Assembly: GCA_027475525.1 (NCBI GenBank)
Contig: JAMWFC010000117.1
Location: forward strand, 186,001-250,000
Direction: 5' to 3'
Source of the DNA: Macrolepiota albuminosa
Taxonomy: Eukaryota > Basidiomycota > Agaricomycetes > Agaricales > Agaricaceae
Length of the DNA stretch: 64,000 bases
In this document: positions 12,303 to 24,900 of the stretch, piece after piece
Numbering within the stretch: the stretch's first letter is position 1
How the letters are laid out: every line of letters starts with the position of its first letter
Translations under genes and position numbers: made by a program
Notes under the pieces: generated by a model
Seen by the model: the letters and a program-made list of their open reading frames with translations, nothing else
Databases searched by the model: none
What the model was told of the DNA's origin: nothing

Positions 12303-13294
12303 TCTGCGGTGATCGATGTGGTGAGGTGAGAAATGGACCGTAAAAGCGAAAATTCAAACGCCTTGAGGCCGTTGTTGACGACGAGCAGATTGAACGGCGG
12401 AGTTTGAACACAACTGCAATTCTCCCACGTGATGACAATGTCACTGACAAATTTCGATTTTCGGCACTTTGGAGCTTGGAGGCTTGATACTTGCATTGAT
12501 ATAGAGAAAGTCTTTGCGACACACTTCGACATCATATTGTAGCATATCATCTTGTTCGTTAACATGAACATGCCTGACCTGGTGGCTCGCATATATAATA
12601 TGTCCAGGGTTATGCTTGGTAAATGATCTTCCAACCAGTTTTCCAGCCTTCTGATCTCAAGCTTGCTTGATTACCCTCCCTTAGTCAGTCACATGGCTGT
12701 ACATACGAACAGTCCTCAACACTCTGTGCATATCTACTGTTGTCTATCTCGGGAGTAGAGCATTTTTCCTCGATATGGTGGTGTCACACATTTTGAGCGC
12801 CCCGATCTTTTTATCACCGGTATCCAATCGTATGTTTCATGGCGTTAACTCGGGTTTATCTTCATCAATCCGGCACATGCATGAATGATATGGCCAATGG
12901 ATGTTAATATTAGTTGTGGGTCCTTTGAGAAAACGGCCAGCATTCCTATCCACCCATACGGCAATCGTAATTCGTAATCCCTATTAATAGTGGCGAGTAG
13001 CATATTTACGCTTGGTGGAGAGTATATGTAATTTTACTTTGTTTGTCCTCTTTTGGAACTATACCTCAAAGAAACTTGTCCCCCTGTAGTTCCGTTTCGG
13101 CCGCATCCTGACCTCATTAAAGGCCGCTCGAATCTGCCGTACCATGCATTATACGTCTAATGTAGATCGGCTTTGTATTCGGCTTGATCATGTGAAACCC
13201 CCATTTTTCTGAGCTTTCAAGTATAAACAACGGTTCTTTCTCTTGGTGTATGACCAAGTCTATTTGTGTGTCTTGATGTCCGCTTTGCTTTTCT

Positions 13295-13448
13295 TCGAGT
13301 GCTCACATATCACTGCCACCTGCATTGTTTATTCTCTATATCAGTGATATAGTCCAGTCATGGTCGTCGGGTCGAGTGCTCACATATCACTGCCACCTGC
13401 ATTGTTTATTCTCTATATCAGTGATATAGTCCAGTCATGGTCGTCGGG
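13295..13448 (+). repeat. Perfect tandem duplication, period 77 bp (4 of 9)
   Basis: Bases 13295-13371 equal 13372-13448, in intergenic DNA. Confidence 0.97.
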
Positions 13449-14099
13449 GAGTGAGCTTAGCTCACATATCGATCGCACTCTTTGACTGTCGACGATCTCA
13501 CCAGTGCTCGCCGTTCTTCGCGGCGCGATGATAGCCGCTGGCATAGTAGCCGTGATGACCATGAACAGCATTTCCTTCATTGCCGGTAAATCCGAATCTC
13601 ATGGATGCAAAACATACTTTTTTCAGGCAGTGTTTTTCCAGCGACTCTTGAATACTATGAATAGCGCAAGCAGGACCCTATGATCGTTCGGCAAGCCGGG
13701 ACTTGGCCGGTAAGGAGATATATGTACACCGGCGTTGGACAGTACCGTATATTTGTCTCCAGTGATTTTATAGATTCCCGAACGTCTTCATTTGCCAACA
13801 ACATAAATATATCTGCAGCTTGGAAATCAAAATTCGCCGACTAATTCACCGTACGTTTGTCTCCTTGATTACCGCATGTTTAGCATTCGACCCCACTATG
13901 TCAGAAAAGCGATGATGATGTATGTGTTCTATTCTATCGCCTTGCTCACATCATGGAACAGAGACATCGATTGTCTTTGCTGTGATAAGTCTACCTATAT
14001 CATGAACAAACCGTCCCAAAGTCGATGCAGTGTTACAGGTAAACGGTCATGGTACTTCAGAAGCTTTGAATCTTCTTTTCACAGGCGTGTACAAAAGAT

Positions 14100-14254
14100 T
14101 TGTGAAAACAAGAAAATCGTAGAAGCAGTTACATAGTATAAAGCTGGATATTGTTGACCATCTCTTCGTGTGCTACTTGTGAAAACAAGAAAATCGTAGA
14201 AGCAGTTACATAGTATAAAGCTGGATATTGTTGACCATCTCTTCGTGTGCTACT
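14100..14254 (+). repeat. Perfect tandem duplication, period 77 bp (5 of 9)
   Basis: Bases 14100-14177 equal 14177-14254, in intergenic DNA. Confidence 0.97.
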
Positions 14255-14797
14255 GCCCTTCCCCAGACGTAGAGTCTGCCTGTGCGAACAGCCCTATGGC
14301 CATCCGCACATGAAACTCTAAATAACATAAAAGCATATCTGAGAGGATAATTCTACTTGTGAGCCTGGAGAAGTCATGAACCATATATAATGCAGCTGCT
14401 GCGGTCATGGTTAACAAGTAATTACCTGTATCGATGAAAAAGCGATGAATGACCATACAATTTCGTGAACTTATCCAGGTAAATCTGTAAAATGTGAGTG
14501 ATTGTGATCTATTCTTTCTCTGTGCTAGGTTGGTTCGTGCTCACAAATCAAAATACCAAGATTAAGAAGAGTTGGAACTTGCCCCACCTTTCAGGACATG
14601 TATACTGGGTCATTATTTGAGAGGGTGATTATGTAGACAGTTGAAGATCAATAGCGCCGGACCTCGTCGACTGATCTGAGTAAGAGGCTGACGTTTGTCG
14701 TGGTCAACCTCAGATAGCAAAACGTTCTATTGATGCCAATTCAGTTTGCCTCCAACCATCTCGTCGCAACATTAAACCATTCCTTGCTATAGTTATT

Positions 14798-15218
14798 ATG
14801 AATCACGCCGATGTTGCTCCAAGTACGTTGCGTCGTCCCTCGATATTGTTTGGAATGTCAAGGACATGTTCTGTCTTCAGTGATGATCCTTTCCCTTATC
14901 CTCACGGGGTTGGTTGCTTTGACCATAACTGTCGTTGTGCTTCTGTCTCTATTCAGCCGAGGTCGAGACTCAGCAAATTCTCGCATTCGTGACCACTACG
15001 TTTCCCACAATATGTCTGCCGGTTGGACGATGAACCCTCCTTCTACCAACTCCGAGGCACCGAGTGCAGTTACTATCCAGATATCACCCTCATGCCCGGT
15101 GTTCTTTGGCGATGTGGAGAGGAGAGGAGTTCAAGTCATGGTCACGCCCCCAACTCCATCGAAATCAGAAGCAGCTGTGGTCGCCAGGACTGTCGTAGGC
15201 ATATGTAAGTTCTCTTAG
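14798..15218 (+). CDS. Small single-pass membrane protein, unknown function (120 aa)
   Basis: A proposed two-exon gene, 14798-14822 and 14881-15218, with a 58-bp GT-AG intron. The short start MNHADVAP leads straight into a transmembrane segment (MMILSLILTGLVALTITVVV), then a basic stop-transfer (FSRGRDSANSRIRDHY), so an N-out, C-in orientation is likely. The cytosolic half is Ser/Pro-rich (PPSTNSEAPSAVTIQISPS, VTPPTPSKSEAA). No family is recognised. Hydrophobicity and clean splicing argue for a real gene; the lack of homology I can name argues for caution. Confidence 0.5.
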
Positions 15219-15486
15219 AACAGGGCCAACGAGTGAACTCATTTTCAACTACTGCATAGCATCCAAGATATATAGAGACAGCAGCGATGTACATATATTG
15301 TAGATATCCGGATTTGCATGAATAGCCCAGAAAAGTGCATTTGTCAGAACTAAGTGAAACGACAGATATCATGATACATGTAGAATAACAGTAGCGAAAG
15401 CAGAACAGCTCATAGTAATGATAGAAGGGTATCTTGCGAGACGATTCCACGGCATAATGAAGAATTGATTAATAACTCAGAGAAAA

Positions 15487-16665
15487 TCAAAACATATTAA
15501 CGTCGAAAGAAAGAGAGTCAAAGTGAAGGGAGCCAAGTCTCATTTCACAGCCGTCTCCCTCCTCAGGCGCAGAATCCCCTGTAGAAATACTCTTTTGAGA
15601 AGGAAGCAAAGTGTAGTTAGGATTTAGAGAAGCCACTTCTTCAATCGGAGTCTCCGGCTCGGAAGAGGACTGTGCCAAAGGCTCTAGGTCAGACCTGGAA
15701 ATGGGGAAGACATCCAAAACTTTGTCCGACTTGGAGGAGGAAAAGATACGGTTTATGGTCATGGAAAAGTGGCGTCGGTTTGGAATTGGCCGAGTTGGAG
15801 ACGTGGACAAAGGGCTTCGAAAATTAGGAGAGACAGTACTTGATGAGGTAAGAGGTCCAAGAGGTGCCGGTGAAGGTTGTGCGCTTGAAAAGGAAACATT
15901 TCTAAGCGACAAAGGATACCTTGGCCCTTTTAGACGGGGGATTGATGAAAATTCAGTCAAATCGAAGGAAGATATGGATGGTGACGCTTGAGGAGTCATG
16001 GACGGATGAGATAGTGGTGATGAGTTAGTAGGACTATGACTTGATTTGGTTTTGGTTTTCTTGATTTGCGTCCCTGGAGGCAAGATAACTTGAGCCTTGC
16101 TTCTGGAACGCCGTGGGTCCTTATCTGCATTTGTAAGGATTCGAAACACTTCAAACGCTCGAGCTTTTAGAGATTTGGAAGTAGGTGCAGGTGGAGTGGA
16201 AGTGCAGAAGTGCTCCTCGACATCGGCCGTGTAGCGACCTACTTTGACCACCTCTACAACTTCTGAATCGTTGCCCACATTTGCTTCCGGATCCAGATCT
16301 TGTTCTAGTTCTTCCGTGTCCAAACCCATTTCGTTATCAAATTCCATATAGTCGTCTTCCATGAAAACGTCCATTATTGACCTGTTTTCATGATCACTCG
16401 GGACGGTGTCAAGAGGTGATCGAGGCTCTTTGAGGTCGTGATAAAGCAAAGGTACATCGACATTTTCCCGGCACATGTCAAGAACATGGTGAGGAGAATC
16501 TGCATATGATGCGCTTGTCGAGGCACTAGGGGGCATATTTGCATCGAAGCAACACCACGCGGGAGTATGGTCCTCTTCGGGAGGGACAACGAAGACCTGA
16601 GGCATTTTGGGATATGGGGATGAGCTAGGCGCGTGATCATTGGTCAACAGGAGTGTGGGTGCCAT
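15487..16665 (-). CDS. Intronless, mostly disordered hypothetical protein (392 aa)
   Basis: A single open frame from ATG 16665 (MAPTLLLTNDHAPSS). The frame stays open to 16785, but the 16665 ATG opens the low-complexity protein cleanly. An acidic middle (MEDDYMEFDNEMGLDTEELEQ), a short better-ordered piece (SLKARAFEVFRILTNADKD) and a long Ser/Pro-rich C-terminal half are seen. No signal peptide or membrane segment. It is one of the few intronless genes here. It is divergent from the GH63 gene with 125 bp between starts. I do not recognise the family; it could be a lineage-restricted regulator. Confidence 0.6.
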   Translation of the reverse strand: MAPTLLLTNDHAPSSSPYPKMPQVFVVPPEEDHTPAWCCFDANMPPSASTSASYADSPHHVLDMCRENVDVPLLYHDLKEPRSPLDTVPSDHENRSIMDVFMEDDYMEFDNEMGLDTEELEQDLDPEANVGNDSEVVEVVKVGRYTADVEEHFCTSTPPAPTSKSLKARAFEVFRILTNADKDPRRSRSKAQVILPPGTQIKKTKTKSSHSPTNSSPLSHPSMTPQASPSISSFDLTEFSSIPRLKGPRYPLSLRNVSFSSAQPSPAPLGPLTSSSTVSPNFRSPLSTSPTRPIPNRRHFSMTINRIFSSSKSDKVLDVFPISRSDLEPLAQSSSEPETPIEEVASLNPNYTLLPSQKSISTGDSAPEEGDGCEMRLGSLHFDSLSFDVNMF

Positions 16666-16790
16666 GGCTGACCGATGATGATACGGACGAGTTACAACGA
16701 GAAAATGAACGAAACATCTGAAGGAGTCACGTGCTCGCGCCACGATCAATGCTGCTATGTCACCTGTGAGTTCGCTACAATTCAACGCCT

Positions 16791-19700
16791 ATGAAATTCC
16801 CGTTTCAGCTTGCGCTGCTTGGCCTCGTGCACCTCGCTCTCTCGGCCGACAACGACAAGACTCTCCTATGGGGTCCTTACAGGCCCAACCTTTACTTTGG
16901 TCTTCGTCCGCGTATACCGAATTCTCTCATGACTGGACTTATGTGGTTTGGTACCCATGACTATCAGTCCATAAGTCGTGAGACTATAGTTTTCTTTGTT
17001 GTGCTCTTAGGGCATGTAACCTCTGTTGTTTATAGGGACGCGACATGCTTGTGAACAAAGCGACAAACTTGACAGCTATACGTGGACAGAATACGATCCA
17101 CGTCAAGGTGGTGTGCAAGTCTTACAAGACAGTGCCAACAATGTCAAGATAACTACCGAGTTTCTCAAGGTGCCGGGTGGAGACCATGGAGGAAGCTGGG
17201 CCGCCCGGGTGAAGGGAGAACCCATCGAACCTAGTACGTAGCTCAAGCACATCCAAATCGTCCCGTACTTAAATGGAGTTACTCCAAGGCGTTCCATCTC
17301 GGATATCTACCATATTTTATTTCGGTCTCGAGGGGCTTGGAGGATTGGAGATGGAGACGGATGAGGACGAAAATGTATGTGTTGGGCTTCCAGACTTCCA
17401 AGGTCAATGTGCATTGATCAGAAAAACTCTTGAAGGGCGTTAAAGGCGAATTTAAACTCTCTGGATCAACTCCAGAGCTAGATGACTTCACAATTCGTGT
17501 CGTAGATGGTACTCATAATCAATCTCGACATATGCTCTAGCTAACCACACTGGAGGTCCTAATAACACGGCATTAAAGAACGCTCCGCATGCCAATGACT
17601 TCCAAAGTCGTATTGACAGAACTTACTTTATCGGCCAGCCTATTGCGACCGGCGGAATCTGGCAGGCCAAAGGTAATTTTCAATGTTCTTAAGATCGACA
17701 TCTGTCAACCTCATTGCATGGACTTAACTCATAGACTCTATCTTGAATGCTCTTATAATAAGAGCTCGCGAAGTTCTCAGCTCCTACCAAGATCCTGAAG
17801 CCGGCCTGCCAGATCCTTCGTATGTTCTCCAACTTCCCAACGAAGCTTACAGTGGTAGTAATCTCTTCGCCGTTCAAAAAATGTTTGACGGACCATTTCA
17901 ATTTGACGTGTTCTTTGAAAGTGGCAGTTCTAAGCAGAAACTCAGCTGTGAGTCCGTACCTTAAAAATTTCAACCTAAGTTGTTCTGATCATGCGGCAGC
18001 AACAATCATCGACCAGGGAATACCAGCATTGGTCGATAATTATACCCAACGTTTCCGATCTTTATTTCCTTATCCATCAGACTATGAAAAGGAAAGGGAA
18101 CAGTCTCTGGAAGCATTCTCTAAAGCCATCACCTCTAACCTCATTGCTGGTGTCGGGTATTTCTATGGAACATCTATTGTCAACCGCGGGTTTTCGTTTG
18201 AATGGGACGAAGACGAAGATGCTGCCCAAAGCATTGCTCGAGAAGAAGAGATTGGCGAAGTTCGACTCGGGGCTCGATTGACTGACCCTAAGGCATTGTT
18301 AACGGCAACACCAAGCCGTAGTTTTTTCCCGCGAGGCTTCTACTGGTATATTCCAGGCTTATGTTATGGATTGCTGTTGCTCAAGACCCACTACAGGGAT
18401 GAAGGTTTCCACTTGTTGCACATAGGTCATTGGGATACCGGTTTCAGGTCAGTTTGGATAAGCTGCAGTTGTATTCTTATAATTACATCCTGTCTTCCAG
18501 CCTGGAGATCCTAAAATCTTGGATCGATATGATTGACGAAGATGGGTGGGTGGCCCGAGAGCAAATACTGGGAGAGGAAGCAAGGAGCAAGGTAGCACAG
18601 TTCATGTTGCTTCAATTTAACGTGACTTCGAAGATCCTGAATTTAGGTTCCCCAAGAGTTTCAAACTCAAGTGCCGAACTACGCTAATCCGCCTACACTT
18701 GCGATGGCGGTTACGGCCTTCATCACTCGTTTGAAGGCCATTGCCACCTCCCAAGGCCCATCTGATGCGGACCTTGGACTGGACCTCGGTTTCGGCACCG
18801 AAGCTCAGGTTCCAATCGGGCCCTCTGTTATTGCTTCAGCAGGAAATCAAGACCTCGACTCGCTTGAGGAATCCCTCTCTTTCTTAAAGTCAATCTACAA
18901 GCCGCTGAAGCGTCACTATGATTGGTTCCGCCGTACCCAACGCGGGCAGATTAAGCAATATGCGCGCAAGGCTAGGTCAAGGACTGAGGGATATCGTTGG
19001 CGTGGCAGATCGGAGCTTCATGTTTTGACGAGTGGTATGGATGATTACCCACGTGGACCTCCACATGCGGGAGAGCTACATCTAGATCTGATATCCTGGA
19101 TGGCATTCTTTACTCGTACAATGAAGGAAATAGCTGGATACATTGGTGAAACAGATGATGAAACTACCTTTGCTGGAATTGAGACAGCTATTCTCGGCAA
19201 TATCGATGGTTTGTGACCGGGTTTTCCATACCATCATCCCTTTATTAATTCGATGACAGATTTACATTGGAACGCAGAGAAGGACATGTATTGCGATGTG
19301 AATATCGACGATGAAGGTCAGTCAGTGTAGTCTCTCTGATTATGTATCATCTCAATTTTGCTTGGTCCAGAGGATTCGTACCATGTTTGTCACAAAGGGT
19401 ATCTGTCCTTGTTCCCCTTGTTCCTCTCTCTCCTTTCTCCCGATGCACCTCAACTCGGCCGCGTCCTTGATCTTCTCAGAGATCCTGAACACCTCTGGTC
19501 ATCCTATGGAATACGAAGTTTATCAGCAGCTCATCCAGAATTTGGTCAAGGCGAAAATTACTGGAAAGGTCCAATCTGGGTGCAAATGAACTACCTCATA
19601 CTGAGAGCCCTACACACAGTAAGGTTTTCCCAACTTCTGCATGTTTTCACGTGCTTAATTCCTTTCCAGACGTACGCTGCTCAGTCAGGACCTTATCAAG

Positions 19701-19966
19701 CGCGGGCAAAAGAAATCTATAGCGAATTGCGGAAAAACCTCGTGGATAACGTTTTTAAGGTAACTTCTAATTAATGCCAATGCATCACCCTGGCTGAAAA
19801 TTTGGAAAGGAGTATGAACGGACGGGCTACGTTTGGGAACAATATGATGCTATTACCGGGGAAGGCAAAAGAAGGCAGGTAGTTTCGTAGCCAATGTTTG
19901 CATTTTATTCTCATATTGTGTCCTTTAGTCATCCTTTTACTGGATGGACATCCTTGGTATCTCTGA
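16791..19966 (+). CDS. CWH41: Mannosyl-oligosaccharide glucosidase (glucosidase I), GH63
   Basis: A multi-exon gene coding about 790 aa. A signal peptide (MKFPFQLALLGLVHLALS) precedes the GH63 N-domain (LLWGPYRPNLYFGLRPRIP, LMTGLMWFGTHD) and FYFGLEGLGGLEMETDEDEN. The catalytic (alpha/alpha)6 domain shows NLIAGVGYFYGTSIV, SFFPRGFYW, HIGHWDTG and YWKGPIWVQMNYL, ending HPFTGWTSLVSL. It trims the outermost alpha-1,2-glucose from Glc3Man9GlcNAc2 in the ER lumen, the first N-glycan processing step. One intron (after GEGKR, near 19876) appears to use a GC donor. Splicing between about 17380 and 17440 was resolved by the conserved ENGVKGEFKLSGSTP. The stop is the TGA at 19964-19966. Confidence 0.93.
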
Positions 19967-21967
19967 GTGAGCTGCATTTTGCTGGAAGTCAAGCACAATC
20001 TAATCCAAGGTTGAAGTTCTCTCTGAGCAGTATTAAATGTGTTGTTATACTGGCCCGGCCGGGATCTAGTTGGGAAATTCACTGGTTTTTCCAGGCATTA
20101 CTCACGCAGGAGAATCTCCAAGCCGCTAAGCAAATTCCAAAGTCAAACTATGTTATAAGATGTCAACTTGTTCCAACAAAAAGACCTGGTTCTAACAAAG
20201 GTCCTTGTGTAGCTGTATTTGATATGTCATTTGAAACTTGTCGTTGCGACAAATCAACACGCAAGACAGCGACATCTCCTGGAGCGCCCAAGGGTTCCGC
20301 TCCACTCCGTGCCAACCCCATTCCCCTTCCCGCGTGAACGAAAGACCGTTATATATGAATCCCTCTACCAGCTGATGTGTAAAAACACGAAGCTGGAAGA
20401 GTGTCAGGCAGTTAAGGTGTACAGCCGAAAAACGATGTGGTGTGAGGAAGTCGATGGGCAAACCTGAAGTCAAAGATGGAACAAATCCGACAAATCGAGA
20501 TTTGGCTAACATACATTCATTGATGGTCAGTCACTGGAAATCAGAGTGGCCTAGAACATGAGAGTTATCTTCTAGTAAGCAGGATTATGAGTGGTATATA
20601 TAACTTTTAATCGAATATTGAAGTAAGGAAAAATACAATAGGCCTGCCCTATGCAGAGATAGGATATTTGGATATTTGGATGGCATGGATTCAAGCAAGT
20701 TGTTGATTTGTTCCTTATCCCTCTAGGCCTGAGGAGCTTCCAACAACCCTTGTCCAGAATTTTCCCTTTTTTTTACTTCTTTCCATGAGAGACGTGCAAT
20801 CTATTCACCAATACTCCTAATTTGTATTCTGTGTGACTAGCCATATCTGCATACAAGCTACCTTACAGTATATAAGGCCCCAACTGTGTTGTAGGCAGCA
20901 GTTCGTTGAATACACTGTTCTAGTGATGACACAGCTACCTTACAGTATATAAGGCCCCAACTGTGTTGTAGGCAGCAGTTCGTTGAATACACTGTTCTAG
21001 TGATGACACAACTATCAACCCTCTTGAGATGTTACTGTCTCACAAATATTATCTACATAGGTCTTTTGTCACTGATAGAATATTGATGTTGCAAATGCAT
21101 CATTCTCCTTGTGCCATATGGATAAGGAGAGCTTAGTGGGTTTGCATTAAATTGTCTGGCATGATGCATGCAGAGTCAACGAAAAAAAAATTGATGCTTA
21201 GCATATCTAATTGTGAATACCAAGCCATAGTTGCAAGGTGCTAAGATACCTAGAACACTAGCAAAGTTATGATATGTGATAAAGTAAGGACAAGAATAAC
21301 CTCAGCAACTTAGAAAATGCACCAAAAGGTCAATAAATTGTTGAAATGGAACAAAGAATGTAATGATTGGAGCTGTTGGCCCACTTTAAGTCTGGAAAAG
21401 ATGTGTAAGCTATGATAACCTCACTATTATGAAAGTACACTAAGAGAGATCTATTGGGTTAGCACTAAGATGCATAAGATTGGAGAACCAAATGGAAAAG
21501 AGAAGGTTACAAGCTTTATAAATGCCCAAGCTAAGAGCCCCATGAAATCCAAGTCAACTTCATGGAGACTAAGCCAGACAAGAAAACTGAAGGGAACAAA
21601 TCTGTTTTAAGGACAATGTCTCATGATCAGTAGTCAGAGACATGTTGTAATTAACTGCTGGGGCCAGAATCTGTTCCTAAAATTTGTCAAAGAAACTTGT
21701 TATCTGTTTCTTGACCAGCTTTCTACTGTAAAAAAAAGACAAATTTCCTTTGTTTTAAAACTTTTTCCATTAGAAATTGACACAGTGGAAATGGAATGGC
21801 AGGGTTTCTTTTCAATTTTTCTTCAAGGAACCACAATTAATTGGATGCCAAAGATCAGTCTTCAGAATTATCTTTATGTTATATGCCAGATTCCTATAGC
21901 TAAAAACAGAACATGCATTACCTATAGTAACAATACAATAATGGATAAATAATGTACAATGTCCCTT
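19967..21967. other. Gene-poor, AT-rich stretch of about 2 kb
   Basis: It lies between the convergent ends of the GH63 and formin genes. Frames are short and show no family likeness; the longest plus frame (21623-21952) has no recognisable motif. Base composition is visibly more AT-rich than the flanking genes. A 77-bp duplication lies at 20856-21010. It may be decayed repeat DNA, but I could not name an element. Confidence 0.5.
20856..21010 (+). repeat. Perfect tandem duplication, period 77 bp (6 of 9)
   Basis: Bases 20856-20933 equal 20933-21010, in AT-rich intergenic DNA. Confidence 0.97.
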
Positions 21968-24900
21968 CTATGCAGCTTCAGACTCTTCTCGAATATCATG
22001 AATCTCCGTCGCTAGCGGAGATCCTGGCATTTCCCCTCCATTAGAGGCGGTCTCCGTTCTGCGCCTCCTCCGTCGCGGTGTGCTCGATACTGTGAGAGAT
22101 ATGGGAGGTTTGAAACCATTAGACTGCAATTGTGCAAGCAAATCTCTTGCAGCATCAACTGTTTCATCCCCAGACGGTAAAGTTTTCTCTAACGCAAGAG
22201 AAAGCTGTGCTGATGGTTGCGCATTGGCAGCTGGCAATCTGCGTGCCGCCCTGCGACTAATAGGGTCGCCGTTGCGAAGCTTCTCCAATAAGGAGTCCAG
22301 GGCATCAGAAGACTCGTTGGCCATTGCCTCGCTTAAAACTTTCTCGCGGGCCAATTTTTGCTCTTCAAGGGCCTGTTTGCGCTTTTCAAGTGCAGCCTTC
22401 TCTTCTGCAGCTGTTTGATTGTCGAATTGACATTTCTGCGAACATTCAATTAATAAAATTAGTGAGTTGGATCTATTCCTCGCACCTTAAAAGAGGTAAC
22501 GAAGGTCTTGAAGATGCCATAGAAGTCAGATGACGTCATATTCTTCTCGTCCTCACCGTAGTAGCTGACAGCATCGGTAAAAGTAGATTCAGCATTATTG
22601 ACGTCATGGATGAGGTCTTCCATCTGTGCATTCGCTTTGTTGACAAACACCCACATCTGCTTGCCATATCTGTCAGTCGTCTCGGCAAAATGCTCAACGA
22701 GTTCCTGGCGAATACGCGCAAGGCCTTCACGTAGTTCGGATACTCCTTTACGCAGATCTTGTGCGTTCACTATAATATGCCGCAGCTTAGCCATCTTACT
22801 GCATGAACTTCAAGCTACTCTTCTACCTCGATAAGCCTCAGCCGGCTTTTCCAGTTCGTCCAGGAAAGCCAACATATCTGGGAACTGTTTCGCAACGGTC
22901 CGTTCCAAGAAGTGGAGAAGTGTAGTGTTGTTCACAGACTTTGTATCTACGAGCTGAGGAACTCTCAGTACTGTTGTGGATATCTGTGCAAAAAAGACAT
23001 GCCTTGTTAATGCTGCTGACCTTAAAACCGAAAGCCCCCCCTTTGATGCCAGTTCCATTCATGTAGTTGCCAATCAGAAGAATTAGCTGTGTTCACCATC
23101 AATAAAGTAAAGTGGAACGATTTCAGTACCCACAGTCAAGAGCTCCTTGAAATGTTTTGCCTCCAGTAAAGCGCGGCCAGCTTCTGACAGTCTTCTTGCT
23201 CCCTGTACTGAATCAGCAGAGCATCACGAAGGTACAGAAAAACCGAACTTCATCTAGGAGGGACCATACTTCATCAAATGCGACCTTGTAAAGCATGCCC
23301 TCAATGCGAGGAGCCAGGCGATTAATTTGAATAAGCTGAACCATCAGGCGATCAGACGGATGAAGGCCAGCAAGCTCCACGGGATCGGCATTGCGGTACA
23401 CATTGAGCTTTCCGACCTGTTCATGAAGATCATTAAGTAAGAATGCCATTCCACGGATAAGTGAAGTTTCACTTGTTCTGGGGAGGGAAGAACAGGTTTC
23501 AGCTCACTCAAGAAAACTTGAGTGCACAGCTCTTGATCGAAGTGCTCTACTTTACGAGCAATCTCTTCAGGCTGGAGCTTTCGAACGCGTTGTATGAGAA
23601 TTTCTGAGCGGAATGTCAATAAAACAACACATGATGCAAAGCCAATCGACCTACCAACACGCTTTTTAGTTTGAGGATCCAAAACGCTCTTGAGTTCTGC
23701 ACGCTTTTGCCGAGCTGTATCAAGGTCAAAATTTCTCACATCCCAGATTCTAGAACACATTACCCATGAGATTGATGACAAGTTGCTTAGCTTTGAAATC
23801 TTCCTCCATCTCCAACCACACTCCGTCGGATTGCAGCTTCTGAAGCATCTCCTTTTCCTGCTCTGGTTTTTCAGCACTCCAAAGAGTCTTTGCAACCTGT
23901 TGATGAGGTAATTTATCCCATTGCAGTTGTTTCATCTTGATGCTTGGCGTAAGTAGCATATCTTTGCGTGCAGACAATAAGTTGTTGATGTTAGCACCCA
24001 GAACTGATGACGCTCGCGAGTTATGGTTAGAACTTGGGGTTGAACCGGGAGGTAGCGGCGGCAGAGATGGGCCTGTACGAGAAGTAGAACCTGAAGGAGT
24101 GACGAAGCCGGATGGGGGTAACGGTGGAGGCGGAGGCGGTGGCGGTGGCGGGAAAGCTCCAGCATTGCGAAATACCGGAGGCGGCGGCGGCGGCGGCGGA
24201 GGTGGTGGTGGAGGTGGTGGTGGTGGAGGCGGAGGAGGAGGAGGCGGCGGAGGCGGCGGACTATCGTCACCGGACAAAGGTACGAGCGTTATGGGTACAT
24301 TTTCAGCGGCTGAGCCAAAAGTAACCTGAGAACTAGAAAAACTGGTGGATGAAACAGTTGTATCCTCGGTAAGAGTCATCGATCCGCTTCGTGTCGACTG
24401 AGTATACTCGCTGCCATCATCGCGTACCACTGGTGAGGGTATATGACTGAGTTCTCTCAATTCCACGATATCTTCAGGTGGCGAAAGAAGGTTAGTAGAT
24501 TTATACGATACATCTGCGCCAAGCGGCGGTCGTTCAGTGCGCCGTGGCGAGCCCCGCACACTCCTGGAGCTTGATATTGATCCATTGGATGGATTATACT
24601 GAGAAGGTGTAGAAGACGGATTGAAACATGTGGGCGAAATGACGTACCAGGTTGGCACCAGCTTCCAGCTGCTGTTGTATTTGTTCTTGTGCATGCGCAT
24701 CATCAGCATCCATGAATTGCGATACGCGCCCGTTCTCGTCAATAATGGCAACTGCAGCACCTTTTCCACTGATATCAGTGCCTATCACCTTCTTCTTGCT
24801 ACCTGGAGCTCGAGAACGCCTCAGGCTAGTTTTCCCAGGAGTGGCGTCTAGATCCTCTTCTTCCTCTTCCAATTCCACTTCATGCGAACTTCCTACCGGA

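Larger units (their letters stand above)
12303..14797. other. Gene-free stretch of about 2.5 kb
   Basis: Only short, stop-ridden frames without family likeness are seen. It holds the promoter side of SmD1, two of the 77-bp tandem duplications, and a 17-bp near-palindrome (CTATATCA-G-TGATATAG) inside the first of them, which is therefore present twice. I see no tRNA, no terminal repeats and no recognisable transposon pieces. Confidence 0.6.

Noticed and set aside
12299..12634. 111-aa frame on the minus strand upstream of SmD1
   Set aside because: No recognisable motif, and it overlaps the likely SmD1 promoter and first exon.
23937..24329. Long glycine-rich frame on the plus strand
   Set aside because: It is the mirror image of the formin polyproline region and has no other support.
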